A stretch of 64,000 nt of DNA. It comes from Luxibacter massiliensis (lineage in GTDB: Bacteria; Bacillota; Clostridia; Lachnospirales; Lachnospiraceae). The position numbers were made by a program, and so were the translations under genes. Below are positions 1 to 8,102 of this stretch, piece by piece (position 1 is the stretch's first letter; every line of letters begins with the position of its first letter). The DNA lies in contig NZ_UWOE01000001.1 of the NCBI RefSeq assembly GCF_900604355.1, positions 558,001 through 622,000 on the forward strand, written 5' to 3'. The notes beneath the pieces are model-generated. The model was given only the letters and a program-made list of their open reading frames with translations. It made no database searches and was not told the origin of the DNA.

Positions 1-1
1 A

Positions 2-436
2 CTTCCAGATAAGTATGAGAGCGGGACCATGAACTTGCCGGGCATAATTGGACTGCATGCATCCCTGGCTTACTTGGAGGAGCGGGGGCCTGAAGCTATC
101 CATCAGAAGAAAATGGAGTTGACCATGCGGTTTTTAGATGGCCTAAAGGAGATCCCCCAGGCTAAGGTGGCTGGCCGGTTGGAATGCCAGGGCCGTACGG
201 CAGTGGTGGCGGTTGACTTTGAGGGAATGGACAATGCACTGCTGGCTTTTGAGCTGGAGCAGGAGTACGGTATCATGACGCGGGTTGGCCTTCAATGCGC
301 CCCTGAGGCACATAAAAGTTTGGGCACATTTCCTCAGGGTACTGTACGGTTTTCATTCAGCGGATTTAATACGGTAAAGGAAATAGAAACGTGCCTGCAG
401 GCTATAGCAAAAATCTGCCGAAGGGACGGAATCTAA
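2..436 (+). CDS. Class V aminotransferase / cysteine desulfurase family, C-terminal part
   Basis: This is the 3' end of a PLP-dependent class V aminotransferase, probably a cysteine desulfurase that mobilises sulfur from cysteine. The frame is open from the first bases and reads PDKYESGT then NLPGIIGL, the typical segment before the C-terminal domain of this family, so the true start lies outside the window. The distal part has RVGLQCAPEAHKSLGT, matching the catalytic-loop region with a Cys before the Ala-Pro (here Cys in LQCAP), and a final GTVRFSFSGFNT strand. It lies upstream of Fe-S proteins on the same strand, which supports a role in cluster sulfur supply. Selenocysteine-lyase-like activity is equally possible. 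Confidence 0.8.
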   Translation, partial: LPDKYESGTMNLPGIIGLHASLAYLEERGPEAIHQKKMELTMRFLDGLKEIPQAKVAGRLECQGRTAVVAVDFEGMDNALLAFELEQEYGIMTRVGLQCAPEAHKSLGTFPQGTVRFSFSGFNTVKEIETCLQAIAKICRRDGI

Positions 437-716
437 AGTCAGGGAGGCATCTTCCCGGTTTTGTTGGAAGGAACCCGTCCGCCCCAGGCCCCTAAGCAAA
501 AGGGGAGCTTTTGGGCATAGATTAAGAGAGGCCTATGGATATAGAAAAATACGATAAATGATAGGGGTTTATGGGAAAAATCAATGATGAAATCTGGTTC
601 TTGAATTGCTGATAAAAGAAAATAGTGATACTCTAATAGTACCATAATTAAAAGGGAGATAGTTTGGCGGAAAGTGCAGATTATCTTCCATTTTTATACG
701 TAAGGAGGAAATTAAA

Positions 717-1991
717 ATGGCAGATTATCACAAAATGTGGGAAGAACTAGGGATGGATCTGGAGACTCATGACCAACTGTGTGAAGTACTCCCCCAGGCA
801 TTTGGGGATGTATATCTATCCCAGGAGAACAGGCCTGAGGCTATGGACTATTATGACTTTGTTGTTGCAGAGATCCACGGGGTGAGGCCGGCAGAACTGA
901 TCGAGCACCAGAAGAAGGGCGGCAAGGTATTCGGGACATTTTGTATATATGTCCCAGATGAGATTGTATTTGCAGCAGATGGAATCGCAACAGGACTTTG
1001 CGGAGGTTCCCAATTCTGGGTGCCAGGAGGGGAAAAAGTACTTCCAACGAATACATGTCCACTGATCAAAGCTTCTGTGGGGGCGAGGCTGGACCGCACA
1101 TGTCCATTCTTCCGTATTGCGGACATGTATGTGGGGGAGACAACCTGTGACGGAAAGAAGAAAGCATGGGAGATCCTGTCTGAGGATGTTCCGGTACATG
1201 TGATGGACCTTCCTCAGATGAAGCGGGCAAAGGACGTAAAAGCCTGGGGAGAGGAAATAAATATATTTAAGGGAGTAGTTGAGAAAGAGACCGGCAACCA
1301 GGTTACGAAAGACAGCCTTGCCGCTGCAATTCAATTGATTAATAATAAGAGAAGGGCGCTCTCAAGGCTCTATGAATTTAGAAAGAATGAAAGGATTCCA
1401 ATCAGTGGGAAGGATGTGCTGCTGATATCACAGATCGCATTTTACGATGATCCTACTAGGTTTGCAGAGATGACCAACAAGCTCTGTGACGAACTGGACA
1501 AGCGTGTGGAAGAAGGCATTAGCGTCTTCCCAGCAGGGACAAAGAGAATTATGCTGACTGGTACACCCCTTGCTATACCAAACTGGAAGCTCCATAATTT
1601 GATTGAGACAAGCGGGGGAGCTGTCGTATGCGAAGAAATGTGTACAGGTACACGCTATTTTGAAAATCTTGTGGACGAGACGCAGCAGACAATAGAAGGT
1701 CAGATTGAAGCCATTGCCAGCCGTTACATGCATATTAATTGTGCGTGCTTTACCCCTAACCATGCGCGTACCGATGATATACTACGTCTTGCAAGAGAGT
1801 ATAAAGTAGATGGAATTATTGATGTGAACCTAAAGTTCTGTAATCTCTACGATACAGAAGGCTACCTTGTAGAGAGGGCCATGAAAGAGGCAGGAATCCC
1901 TGTACTTGGAATTGAGACGGATTATACAGACAGTGATGCCCAGCAGCTCAGGACAAGGATCAGTGCATTCATAGAAATGCTGAATAATTAA
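717..1991 (+). CDS. 2-hydroxyacyl-CoA dehydratase-like / double-cubane cluster protein (YjiM type)
   Basis: A 424-residue protein of the HgdB/FldC/YjiM fold, the Fe-S component of 2-hydroxyacyl-CoA dehydratases and of the double-cubane cluster proteins. Cysteines likely to bind the cluster lie in GLCGG, NTCPLIK, DRTCPFF, CEEMCTGTRY, INCACFTPNH and the LKFCNLYD region. It is a single gene without a second dehydratase subunit, a CoA-transferase or an acyl-CoA dehydrogenase nearby. That favours a YjiM/double-cubane reductase over an amino-acid-fermentation dehydratase. The RBS AAGGAGGAAA precedes the ATG. A Se/S-carrier-like gene and its ATP-dependent activase follow. The substrate is unknown. 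Confidence 0.8.
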   Translation: MADYHKMWEELGMDLETHDQLCEVLPQAFGDVYLSQENRPEAMDYYDFVVAEIHGVRPAELIEHQKKGGKVFGTFCIYVPDEIVFAADGIATGLCGGSQFWVPGGEKVLPTNTCPLIKASVGARLDRTCPFFRIADMYVGETTCDGKKKAWEILSEDVPVHVMDLPQMKRAKDVKAWGEEINIFKGVVEKETGNQVTKDSLAAAIQLINNKRRALSRLYEFRKNERIPISGKDVLLISQIAFYDDPTRFAEMTNKLCDELDKRVEEGISVFPAGTKRIMLTGTPLAIPNWKLHNLIETSGGAVVCEEMCTGTRYFENLVDETQQTIEGQIEAIASRYMHINCACFTPNHARTDDILRLAREYKVDGIIDVNLKFCNLYDTEGYLVERAMKEAGIPVLGIETDYTDSDAQQLRTRISAFIEMLNN

Positions 1992-2005
1992 GGTGCGGAT
2001 TTGGA

Positions 2006-2266
2006 ATGAAAGAGATACAGTATTATGTTCTGTTTCCGAATCATGATAATGGAATGAGGCTCCACCGTGCATTGAAGAAGGCAGGTTTGAGATCACAGAT
2101 TTCTCCTACCCCCAGGCAGGCGAGCAAGTGCTGTGGGATTTCGCTGGTTGTCAAAAAAGAAGAGATCCCGATGATACAAAAATGTATTGAGGATGAGAAA
2201 ATTCATATACTTGATATCGTTGAGATCCAGAGAGACATAAATCCGAACCGGGATAAGTACTGTTAG
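2006..2266 (+). CDS. DUF3343 putative Se/S carrier-like protein
   Basis: An 86-residue protein of the DUF3343 family, described in Pfam as a putative Se/S carrier. It opens with a beta strand (YYVLFPNHDNGMRLHRAL) and has a conserved cysteine pair in SKCCGISLVV. Family knowledge suggests it takes persulfide sulfur or selenium from a class V aminotransferase. It sits 14 bp after the Fe-S dehydratase-like gene and before the activase, and a cysteine-desulfurase-like gene lies upstream, so a chalcogen relay to the Fe-S protein is a reasonable inference. No biochemical function is firmly established for this family. Confidence 0.75.
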   Translation: MKEIQYYVLFPNHDNGMRLHRALKKAGLRSQISPTPRQASKCCGISLVVKKEEIPMIQKCIEDEKIHILDIVEIQRDINPNRDKYC

Positions 2267-2336
2267 AGTATACCTAAAGGGCATCCCCTAATACATGTCC
2301 TTCGGACGGGTGGACTTTGCCCGATAAAGTTATACT
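2267..2336 (+). other. Nested hairpin between the DUF3343 and activase genes
   Basis: The bases directly after the DUF3343 stop codon can fold into a nested stem. AGTATA (2267-2272) pairs with TATACT (2331-2336). GGGCA near 2279 pairs with TGCCC near 2318. GTCC-TTC-GGAC forms a tight hairpin near 2297. There is no T-run behind it, so it is unlikely to be a simple terminator. It may be an RNA-processing or stability element that sets activase expression, or an intergenic repeat. Confidence 0.35.
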
Positions 2337-2411
2337 AATTGAACATTAGCAGCTTAATGAGTATACATAAAACTTGAAAGGTAAGATTGGGCAGCAAGGA
2401 GATTGACAGTT

Positions 2412-3173
2412 ATGAATTATGTGGGAATTGATATTGGTTCAACTGCATCCAAGGTGGTTGTCAGAGGTGATAAAGAGATGCATTTTGTCCTCCCTACAGG
2501 CTGGAGCAGCAAGGAGACTGCAAAAGCGATAGAGGATAAGCTTAGAGAAAACAGCGTGGATGTCAGGTCGGAGGATACAAAAGTAGTGGCGACCGGATAT
2601 GGGCGTGTGGCAGTAGAGTTTGCAGACCATATTATTACCGAGATCACTTGCCATGCCAGGGGAGGAAAGGAATTGGCGGGGGGTGACTGTGCAGTCATTG
2701 ATGTGGGCGGCCAGGATACAAAAATTATTCTCGTAGAAGGGGGAATGGTAAACGATTTCCTCATGAATGATAAATGTTCTGCGGGAACCGGAAAATTTCT
2801 GGAAATCATGGCAAACCGGCTGGGCGTTACAATCGACGATATGTTCCATATGGCGGCAGATGGGACGGTTCTGCCTATAAGTTCTTTGTGCACTGTTTTT
2901 GCAGAGTCAGAGATCATTAATTATATAGGCGAAGGCAGAAGGCGGGAGGACATTGCCGCTGGAGTCATAGATTCAGTGGCTGTAAAAGTCTCTCAATTGG
3001 TTCAGCGGAAAACCCTGCCGGATATTATTATATTGACGGGGGGACTAAGCCATAGTGTATATTTTACTGATGCGCTGAGTAAAAAACTTGGGCGCACTGT
3101 CCGCACGACAGATTTTGGGAGGTATGCAGGCGCCCTTGGGGCCTCGTTCCTGGCACAGGAAAAAAATGCTTAA
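2412..3173 (+). CDS. Acyl-CoA dehydratase activase (YjiL/HgdC-like ATPase)
   Basis: An ASKHA-fold ATPase of about 253 residues that injects electrons, with ATP hydrolysis, into 2-hydroxyacyl-CoA-dehydratase or double-cubane proteins. It has the phosphate-1 motif YVGIDIGSTASKVV, the phosphate-2 region VIDVGGQDTK, and two Cys for the bridging [4Fe-4S] cluster of the homodimer, in DKCSAGTGKF and SLCTVFAESE. It closes with the adenosine motif TGGLSHS. The ATG at 2412 is preferred over the upstream TTG at 2403 because AAGGAG (2396-2401) is correctly spaced only for the ATG. Its partner is almost certainly the protein at 717-1991. Confidence 0.87.
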   Translation: MNYVGIDIGSTASKVVVRGDKEMHFVLPTGWSSKETAKAIEDKLRENSVDVRSEDTKVVATGYGRVAVEFADHIITEITCHARGGKELAGGDCAVIDVGGQDTKIILVEGGMVNDFLMNDKCSAGTGKFLEIMANRLGVTIDDMFHMAADGTVLPISSLCTVFAESEIINYIGEGRRREDIAAGVIDSVAVKVSQLVQRKTLPDIIILTGGLSHSVYFTDALSKKLGRTVRTTDFGRYAGALGASFLAQEKNA

Positions 3174-3200
3174 GATGTGAATAGATATAACAATATAAAA

Positions 3201-3246
3201 GTACCTTCAGCAGGCCAGGCTCAGATTAGCCTCCTGCTGAAGGTAC
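3201..3246. terminator. Bidirectional intrinsic terminator
   Basis: A perfect 14-bp inverted repeat, GTACCTTCAGCAGG (3201-3214) and its complement (3233-3246), with T-rich sequence (TTATTTTTTA) on the right and A-rich sequence (ATATAAAA) on the left. It sits between the convergent activase and pyrC genes and can serve both. Confidence 0.9.
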
Positions 3247-3253
3247 TTATTTT

Positions 3254-4522
3254 TTAAATATGATCTGCATATACTACCTGGCCCCGGCAGATTGTATATT
3301 TTACTTTTCCCCAAAGGGGTTCTCCCGTAAAAGGAGTATTTGATGAAAGAGACTGGTATTCATTAGGAACCCATTGTTCATCGGGTGAAAAAATAACAAG
3401 GTCTGCGGCTTCCCTGGGGGCCACTTTCCCGTAGGGAAGATGATAAAGCCTGGCAGGGTTGATTGTCATTTTCTCTAAAAGCTGTATAAGGGTCAGGTGG
3501 CCCGGGCGCACCAGGGAAGTAATCCCCAGGCTCAGGGAGGTTTCCAGTCCTATGATCCCGCTTGGTGCTTCCGTGAAAGGTTTTTGTTTTTCTGCTGCAC
3601 TGTGGGGGGCATGATCCGTAGATATTAAATCGATAGTCCCATCCGCAAGTCCCTGGATAATAGCCTGGCGGTCTTTCTCTGTCCTAAGGGGAGGGTTCAT
3701 TTTGGCCAGCGTGCCGTGTGCTGCCACTGCCTCCTCTGTCAATGTAAAATGATGGGGGGTTGCCTCGGCATGGATACTGGCTCCCAAAGCCTTAAAAACC
3801 CGTACCAATTCTACGGAATACCGGGAGCTGATATGTTGGATTACAACATGTGCCTTAGCCCGCAGGGCCAGCATACAGTCCCTTGCAACAAGTGATTCTT
3901 CCGCTATAGATGGAGAGCCGTAAATGCCCAGCCTGCTGGAGACTTCTCCATGGTTGATTCCGTTATTCTGGATAAAGGAGGGGTCCTCCTCGTGCAGGCT
4001 TACCGGCAGATTCAGAGACGCTGCCTTTTGCATGGCCTGATAGCAAAGGGCGGCATCCCGGATGGGAATCCCGTCGTCAGTAAACCCACAGGCCCCTGCC
4101 TCGGACAGAGACTCCATATCCGTAAGTTCGGCTCCCTTTAAAGAGCGGGAGACAGAAGCAGCCTGATATATGCGGATCTTCTCTGTATCGGCCCGTGAGA
4201 GAATATCTTTTAAGACAGAGGGGGAATCTACGGCGGGGGAGGTATTTGCCATACAGATGACAGTGGTAAAACCTCCCCTTGCGGCAGAGAGAGCGCCTGT
4301 ATGAAGCGTCTCTTTGTAAGTATAGCCAGGATCCCGGAAGTGCACGTGGGAATCAATCAGGCCGGGGGCAACGACCAGGCCCTCAGCGGGAATGACTTCC
4401 TCCCCTTTATCGGGGATAAGCTGGTCAGCAATCTGGCTGATGTTTCCGTTCTGGATTTTTATATCTGCCTTGTAAGATGAATGGGTGGATGGATCTGCGA
4501 TTGTACCGCCTTTAATGATCAT
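3254..4522 (-). CDS. pyrC: Dihydroorotase, class I
   Basis: A 422-residue zinc amidohydrolase that closes carbamoyl aspartate to dihydroorotate in pyrimidine synthesis. The HxH metal motif is in GLIDSHVHFRDPG, further histidines are in VIQHISS and ATPHHFTL, and the catalytic Asp is in ISTDHAPHS. Length and the HFRDPG signature fit the class I bacterial enzyme; hydantoinase/dihydropyrimidinase relatives are less likely. The gene stands alone, convergent with the activase, with a terminator directly after it. A GGAGG RBS precedes the start. Confidence 0.92.
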   Translation of the reverse strand: MIIKGGTIADPSTHSSYKADIKIQNGNISQIADQLIPDKGEEVIPAEGLVVAPGLIDSHVHFRDPGYTYKETLHTGALSAARGGFTTVICMANTSPAVDSPSVLKDILSRADTEKIRIYQAASVSRSLKGAELTDMESLSEAGACGFTDDGIPIRDAALCYQAMQKAASLNLPVSLHEEDPSFIQNNGINHGEVSSRLGIYGSPSIAEESLVARDCMLALRAKAHVVIQHISSRYSVELVRVFKALGASIHAEATPHHFTLTEEAVAAHGTLAKMNPPLRTEKDRQAIIQGLADGTIDLISTDHAPHSAAEKQKPFTEAPSGIIGLETSLSLGITSLVRPGHLTLIQLLEKMTINPARLYHLPYGKVAPREAADLVIFSPDEQWVPNEYQSLSSNTPFTGEPLWGKVKYTICRGQVVYADHI

Positions 4523-4671
4523 ATATAATAGCCTCCTTTATCCTTTTTAAATATACGCTGCTCTGCTATGTGTAGTATAGAGGAATAAAAGAGTGATTGT
4601 CAAGGAACCAGGGGGGTATGACATGGGAAAGTAAAAATGCCCGGAGACAGAAGTCCCCACAGAAGGAAAAG

Positions 4672-4694
4672 GAACCAGGTTAAATACCTGGTTC
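4672..4694 (-). terminator. Terminator of tRNA-Ser
   Basis: A 9-bp inverted repeat, GAACCAGGT (4672-4680) with ACCTGGTTC (4686-4694). On the minus strand a pyrimidine-rich tail (CCTTTTCCTTCT) follows. It begins 10 bp past the tRNA 3' end. Confidence 0.7.
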
Positions 4695-4703
4695 TCAGAT
4701 AAG

Positions 4704-4788
4704 CGCAGCAGGAGGGATTTGAACCCCCGGAGCGTCTCCGCTCTTCTGCTTTCGAGGCAGATGCCATCAGCCACTCGACCACTGCTGC
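4704..4788 (-). tRNA. tRNA-Ser (anticodon CGA)
   Basis: On the minus strand the sequence folds as a serine tRNA. The acceptor stem is GCAGCAG/CTGCTGC with discriminator G. The D arm contains GAGTGGC. The anticodon stem is TCTGC/GCAGA with loop CTCGAAA, giving anticodon CGA, which reads UCG. A long variable arm (GAGCGGAGACGCTC) follows, then the T arm GGGGGTTCAAATCCCTC. CCA is not encoded. The long variable arm and anticodon make the identity secure. Confidence 0.95.
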
Positions 4789-4799
4789 ATATATACATT

Positions 4800-4805
4800 A
4801 TTATA
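4800..4805 (-). promoter_or_regulatory. Probable -10 box of tRNA-Ser
   Basis: On the minus strand TATAAT lies 11 bp before the first tRNA base. A weak -35 candidate (TGGCCA) lies 17 bp further upstream. Confidence 0.5.
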
Positions 4806-4956
4806 ACAAAATTCTCCATAATTGGCCAGTATTTTTTATGATATACAGTTTGTCCATTGTACTTGTTTTTTTGAAGCCAGCAGGACCTAAACCTGACTTT
4901 CAGCGACTTATTAGGAGGGGCCACTGTAATAGAAACATGGCAGTTTGGGGCAGATA

Positions 4957-5844
4957 TTAGAGATTGTCTGAATATTGATGGATTACATAGTTATGGAAAT
5001 TCTGGACAACAGGTGTCAGATGATGGGTTTTTAGCGTTGCCATATAAAAGTTACGCTCCCAATATGGGGAAGCAATTTGAATAATTTTTACATCCATCCG
5101 GAGCAAATCTGCCATATAGGGCACTACTGCCACGCCAAAACCTTTTGACACAAGGCCGGCAATTACGATGTCCTCCTCTATTTCATAGGCGACCTGGGGT
5201 GTTACATGAATCTTTTTAAATAAATTGTCTATAATGCTTCTTAGGCCTGAGGAGTGAGAAAAGCATACCTGGGGATAGGGGCCCAATTCTTCCAGGCTTA
5301 TAGTATAACGTTTAGACAGAGGGTGGTTTCGAGGGACAATTACCACAAGGTCTTGCCGGGAGACAGGAAAAAACTCAATATTTGGCTCGCTTTCCCTCTT
5401 GGTACAAAATACAAGATCATATTTTTCATCTTTAAGGCCATCAATCAAAGACGCAGTAATGCCTGTGTGAAATTTGAAATAGATGTTCTTATCCTTCTGG
5501 CTCTCTAAAAATCTGCGTGCCATTTCCGGTATAAATTCTACTCCCAGAGTCCGGAGAAAACCCAGTTCAATAATACCTTCCCCCATTGCAATATGCTGCA
5601 TATCCAGGATCCCTTCATCTAGAATTTCCAGTGATTTTTCTACATATGTTAAAAATTGTAAACCCTCCGAAGTGAGAACAGAACGCCTTCCTTGCTTTTC
5701 AAATAAAGAAACACCTAGTTCCTGCTCCAAAAGGGCAATGGAGTGGCTGAGGCTTGGCTGTGCAATACATAACTGTTCAGCAGTTTTCCGGAAGTGGCCA
5801 ATCCTAGCCAATAGTGCAAAATATCGAAGCTGGTATAGATTCAT
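4957..5844 (-). CDS. LysR-type transcriptional regulator
   Basis: A 295-residue LysR regulator. The N-terminal winged helix-turn-helix reads LRYFALLARIGHF, KTAEQLCIAQPSLS and LEQELGVSLFEKQGRR, followed by a periplasmic-binding-like effector domain of about 200 residues. It is divergent from the quinate/shikimate operon that starts at 6010, with a 165-bp shared intergenic region. By the usual LysR arrangement it probably activates that operon in response to a pathway compound such as shikimate, quinate or a dehydro derivative. The effector is inferred from context only. Confidence 0.9.
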   Translation of the reverse strand: MNLYQLRYFALLARIGHFRKTAEQLCIAQPSLSHSIALLEQELGVSLFEKQGRRSVLTSEGLQFLTYVEKSLEILDEGILDMQHIAMGEGIIELGFLRTLGVEFIPEMARRFLESQKDKNIYFKFHTGITASLIDGLKDEKYDLVFCTKRESEPNIEFFPVSRQDLVVIVPRNHPLSKRYTISLEELGPYPQVCFSHSSGLRSIIDNLFKKIHVTPQVAYEIEEDIVIAGLVSKGFGVAVVPYMADLLRMDVKIIQIASPYWERNFYMATLKTHHLTPVVQNFHNYVIHQYSDNL

Positions 5845-5890
5845 ACAAATTCTCCTCCGCTTATTTTTTAGCTATATCTTATACATAGTA

Positions 5891-5904
5891 TATCATAAAT
5901 GATA
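5891..5904. promoter_or_regulatory. Candidate LysR operator
   Basis: A perfect palindrome, TATCAT-AA-ATGATA, between the divergent LysR gene and the YdiB-like gene. It is embedded in AT-rich sequence and fits the T-N11-A shape of LysR sites. No experimental evidence can be read from the sequence. Confidence 0.5.
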
Positions 5905-6009
5905 GATATAAACTATTAATTGATGGGAAATAATGCATTTGATAATTTTTTCACATGTTAATAATATAGAAACAGAAGGATATATAAAAAAATGAGGCGG
6001 AGGAAAATA

Positions 6010-6879
6010 ATGATAACAGGTACAACAAGACTTTTGGGTTTGTTTGGCTCTCCAGTGAAACACTCTATGTCGCCGGCTATGTATAATTACTGTTTTAAAA
6101 AATGGAAGATTGACTGGAGGTATCTGGCCTTTAATATTAGCCGGGAGGATACAGAAGAGGCAATCAAAGCATTTCGTGTACTTAGAATGAGGGGCGCAAA
6201 CATTACCATGCCCTGCAAGCAGGCTGTCATCCCCTATCTTGACTGGGTTTCGCCTGCCGTAAAATTATCTGGTGCATGCAATACGATTGTGAATGACAAT
6301 GGGTTCCTCAAAGGTTATATTACAGACGGAGAGGGGTATGTGATGAATTTGCAGAGCCATGGTATGGATATACAGGAGAAAAGGATTACAATTCTCGGGG
6401 CCGGAGGCGCTGCAACGGCAATACAAGTCCAGGTGCTGCTGGACGGTGCTGCTGAAATCAATGTTTTTAACAAAAAGGATGGTTTCTGGAACTTAGCAGA
6501 GGAGAAAATACAAAAGTTGCAGGATTCGTTTCCAAATCAGAGGATTTCTCTATATGATCTGGACAATCAAGAGCTTTTACAGGAAAAAATACAAAAGAGC
6601 GATGTCCTGACTAATGCTACAAGGGTAGGCATGGCACCTCTAAAAGATGTGAGTTTGATACAGGATACCTCGGTGTTTGGGGAGCGTCTGCTGGTAACAG
6701 ATTGTGTATACAATCCCATAAAAACGAAACTTCTGGCCGCAGCGGAAGAAAGCGGCAGCCAAATTGCGGATGGATTGGGAATGCTCATCTATCAGGGAGC
6801 CGCAGCAGCAAAGCTCTATACAGGCATGGATATGCCTGTGGATGAAATAAAAGAACACTTCTTTAAATCTGAATCATAA
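6010..6879 (+). CDS. Quinate/shikimate dehydrogenase, YdiB-like (copy 1)
   Basis: A 289-residue NAD(P)-dependent shikimate dehydrogenase family protein. Substrate residues are in GSPVKHSMSPAM, the catalytic Lys in ITMPCKQA, and the dinucleotide-binding loop in GAGGAATA. FNKKDGFW, together with LTNATRVGMAPL and DCVYNPIKTKLL, resembles E. coli YdiB more than AroE. The usual GxNTDG motif reads GYITDGEG here, so an Asn is lost while the catalytic Asp remains. The ATG at 6010 follows a good GGAGGA site; an in-frame ATG at 5992 is a weaker alternative. It is the first gene of the LysR-divergent operon, and a second copy lies at 11734. Oxidation of shikimate or quinate is the likely role. Confidence 0.85.
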   Translation: MITGTTRLLGLFGSPVKHSMSPAMYNYCFKKWKIDWRYLAFNISREDTEEAIKAFRVLRMRGANITMPCKQAVIPYLDWVSPAVKLSGACNTIVNDNGFLKGYITDGEGYVMNLQSHGMDIQEKRITILGAGGAATAIQVQVLLDGAAEINVFNKKDGFWNLAEEKIQKLQDSFPNQRISLYDLDNQELLQEKIQKSDVLTNATRVGMAPLKDVSLIQDTSVFGERLLVTDCVYNPIKTKLLAAAEESGSQIADGLGMLIYQGAAAAKLYTGMDMPVDEIKEHFFKSES

Positions 6880-6892
6880 GGAGACGGGATAT

Positions 6893-8092
6893 ATGAACCA
6901 AAGAAAATATTACCCTGCGGCAGTGGCGTTGTATATTACATATTTTATACTTGGAATCGCTGCTACCATTGTGGGACAGTATAAGCAGGAATTTGCCGCA
7001 GCATGGGGGGCAGGAAGGCTGGCAGACGGAACTTTCGAAATCAGCAGTGTTATGACTGTGATTGCGGCGATAGGACTTGGAAGGCTGATAGCTTTTCCGG
7101 TAGCAGGCCCTTTTTCTGACCGGTTTGGGAGGAAGAAGAGTGCATTGGTGGGAATGGCATTCTTTACAGTATTTTTTGCCGGCCTGCCGTTTACAACAAG
7201 TACTGCTGCCGCGTATGTCCTGCTTATGTGCAGCGGAATGGGAAATTCTTTTCTGGACACCAGCGTCACCCCTTCCTGTATGGAGATTTTCAGTGAAAAC
7301 GGTGCAGTGGCTAATCTGTTTACAAAATTTTCAATGTCTATTGGGCAGTTCCTTCTACCCATCCTAATCATTTTCTTCAGCAGAATGGGAATGACGTACC
7401 ATATTTTGTTTTTCATGGCGGCAGGACTTGTAGTAATAGATGCTGCTGCAATTTTTATACTCCCTCTTCCTGCAAGCGGGGGAGGGGCGGTAAAAAATAA
7501 GGAGAAGAGAAGCAAGATCAGATTTTCTCCGGCATTGCTCCTGTTAATCGGCATAGGGTTTACTTCATCGGCTACCTTCATGATTTTTATGAACTGCAAC
7601 CAAGAGCTGGGTGTCTTATATGGAATGACAAATCCCCAGCTCATACAATCATTTTATTCTGTGGGAATTGTATCAGCTATACTAGTCACTTCCCTTTTAG
7701 TAAATAAAGGGGTCAAACCTATCCGTATCCTGGTTGTGTATCCGATGGCAGCGCTGCTGGTCCTGCTGCTGATGTATATGATAAAAGCTCCTCAGGTCTG
7801 TCTGATAGGAGGTTACCTGATAGGTTTTTTTGCAGCAGGGGGAGTTCTTCAGCTTACAACATCCACTGCAAATGAAATGTATCCAGAACATAAAGGCACT
7901 ATTACAGCAATGGTTATGTTTGCATCTTCAGTTTCAAACTATGTTGTAATAAATGCTGCCGGCGTACTGGCCAAAACAGGGGGCGTTAATGGCCCGAGAA
8001 ATATTTTGCTTTTTAATATGTCGGTAACATGTATAGGGGTTTTATTTGCTGTTGTATTGAATATTAGATATGGAAATGAAATGAAACGATAA
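6893..8092 (+). CDS. MFS transporter, YdiM/YdiN-like (probable quinate/shikimate carrier)
   Basis: A 399-residue major facilitator protein with about 12 hydrophobic segments and the MFS loop motif GPFSDRFGRKKS after TM2. Its N-terminus (PAAVALYITYFILGI) and early region (LGIGRL-like IGLGRLIAFP) recall E. coli YdiM/YdiN, which sit beside the YdiB quinate/shikimate dehydrogenase. Here it starts 13 bp after a YdiB-like gene, so uptake of a hydroaromatic acid by proton symport is the natural inference. It is an inner-membrane protein, with no signal of truncation. Confidence 0.82.
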   Translation: MNQRKYYPAAVALYITYFILGIAATIVGQYKQEFAAAWGAGRLADGTFEISSVMTVIAAIGLGRLIAFPVAGPFSDRFGRKKSALVGMAFFTVFFAGLPFTTSTAAAYVLLMCSGMGNSFLDTSVTPSCMEIFSENGAVANLFTKFSMSIGQFLLPILIIFFSRMGMTYHILFFMAAGLVVIDAAAIFILPLPASGGGAVKNKEKRSKIRFSPALLLLIGIGFTSSATFMIFMNCNQELGVLYGMTNPQLIQSFYSVGIVSAILVTSLLVNKGVKPIRILVVYPMAALLVLLLMYMIKAPQVCLIGGYLIGFFAAGGVLQLTTSTANEMYPEHKGTITAMVMFASSVSNYVVINAAGVLAKTGGVNGPRNILLFNMSVTCIGVLFAVVLNIRYGNEMKR

Positions 8093-8102
8093 CAGGAGAG
8101 AA

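Noticed and set aside
816..1334. Long antisense frames inside the Fe-S dehydratase-like gene
   Set aside because: Opposite-strand shadows of a strongly supported gene. The same holds for antisense frames in the enoate reductase, hydroxylase and pflB genes.
4547..4924. Minus-strand reading frames across 4547-4924
   Set aside because: They run through the tRNA-Ser gene and its terminator and have no protein family features.
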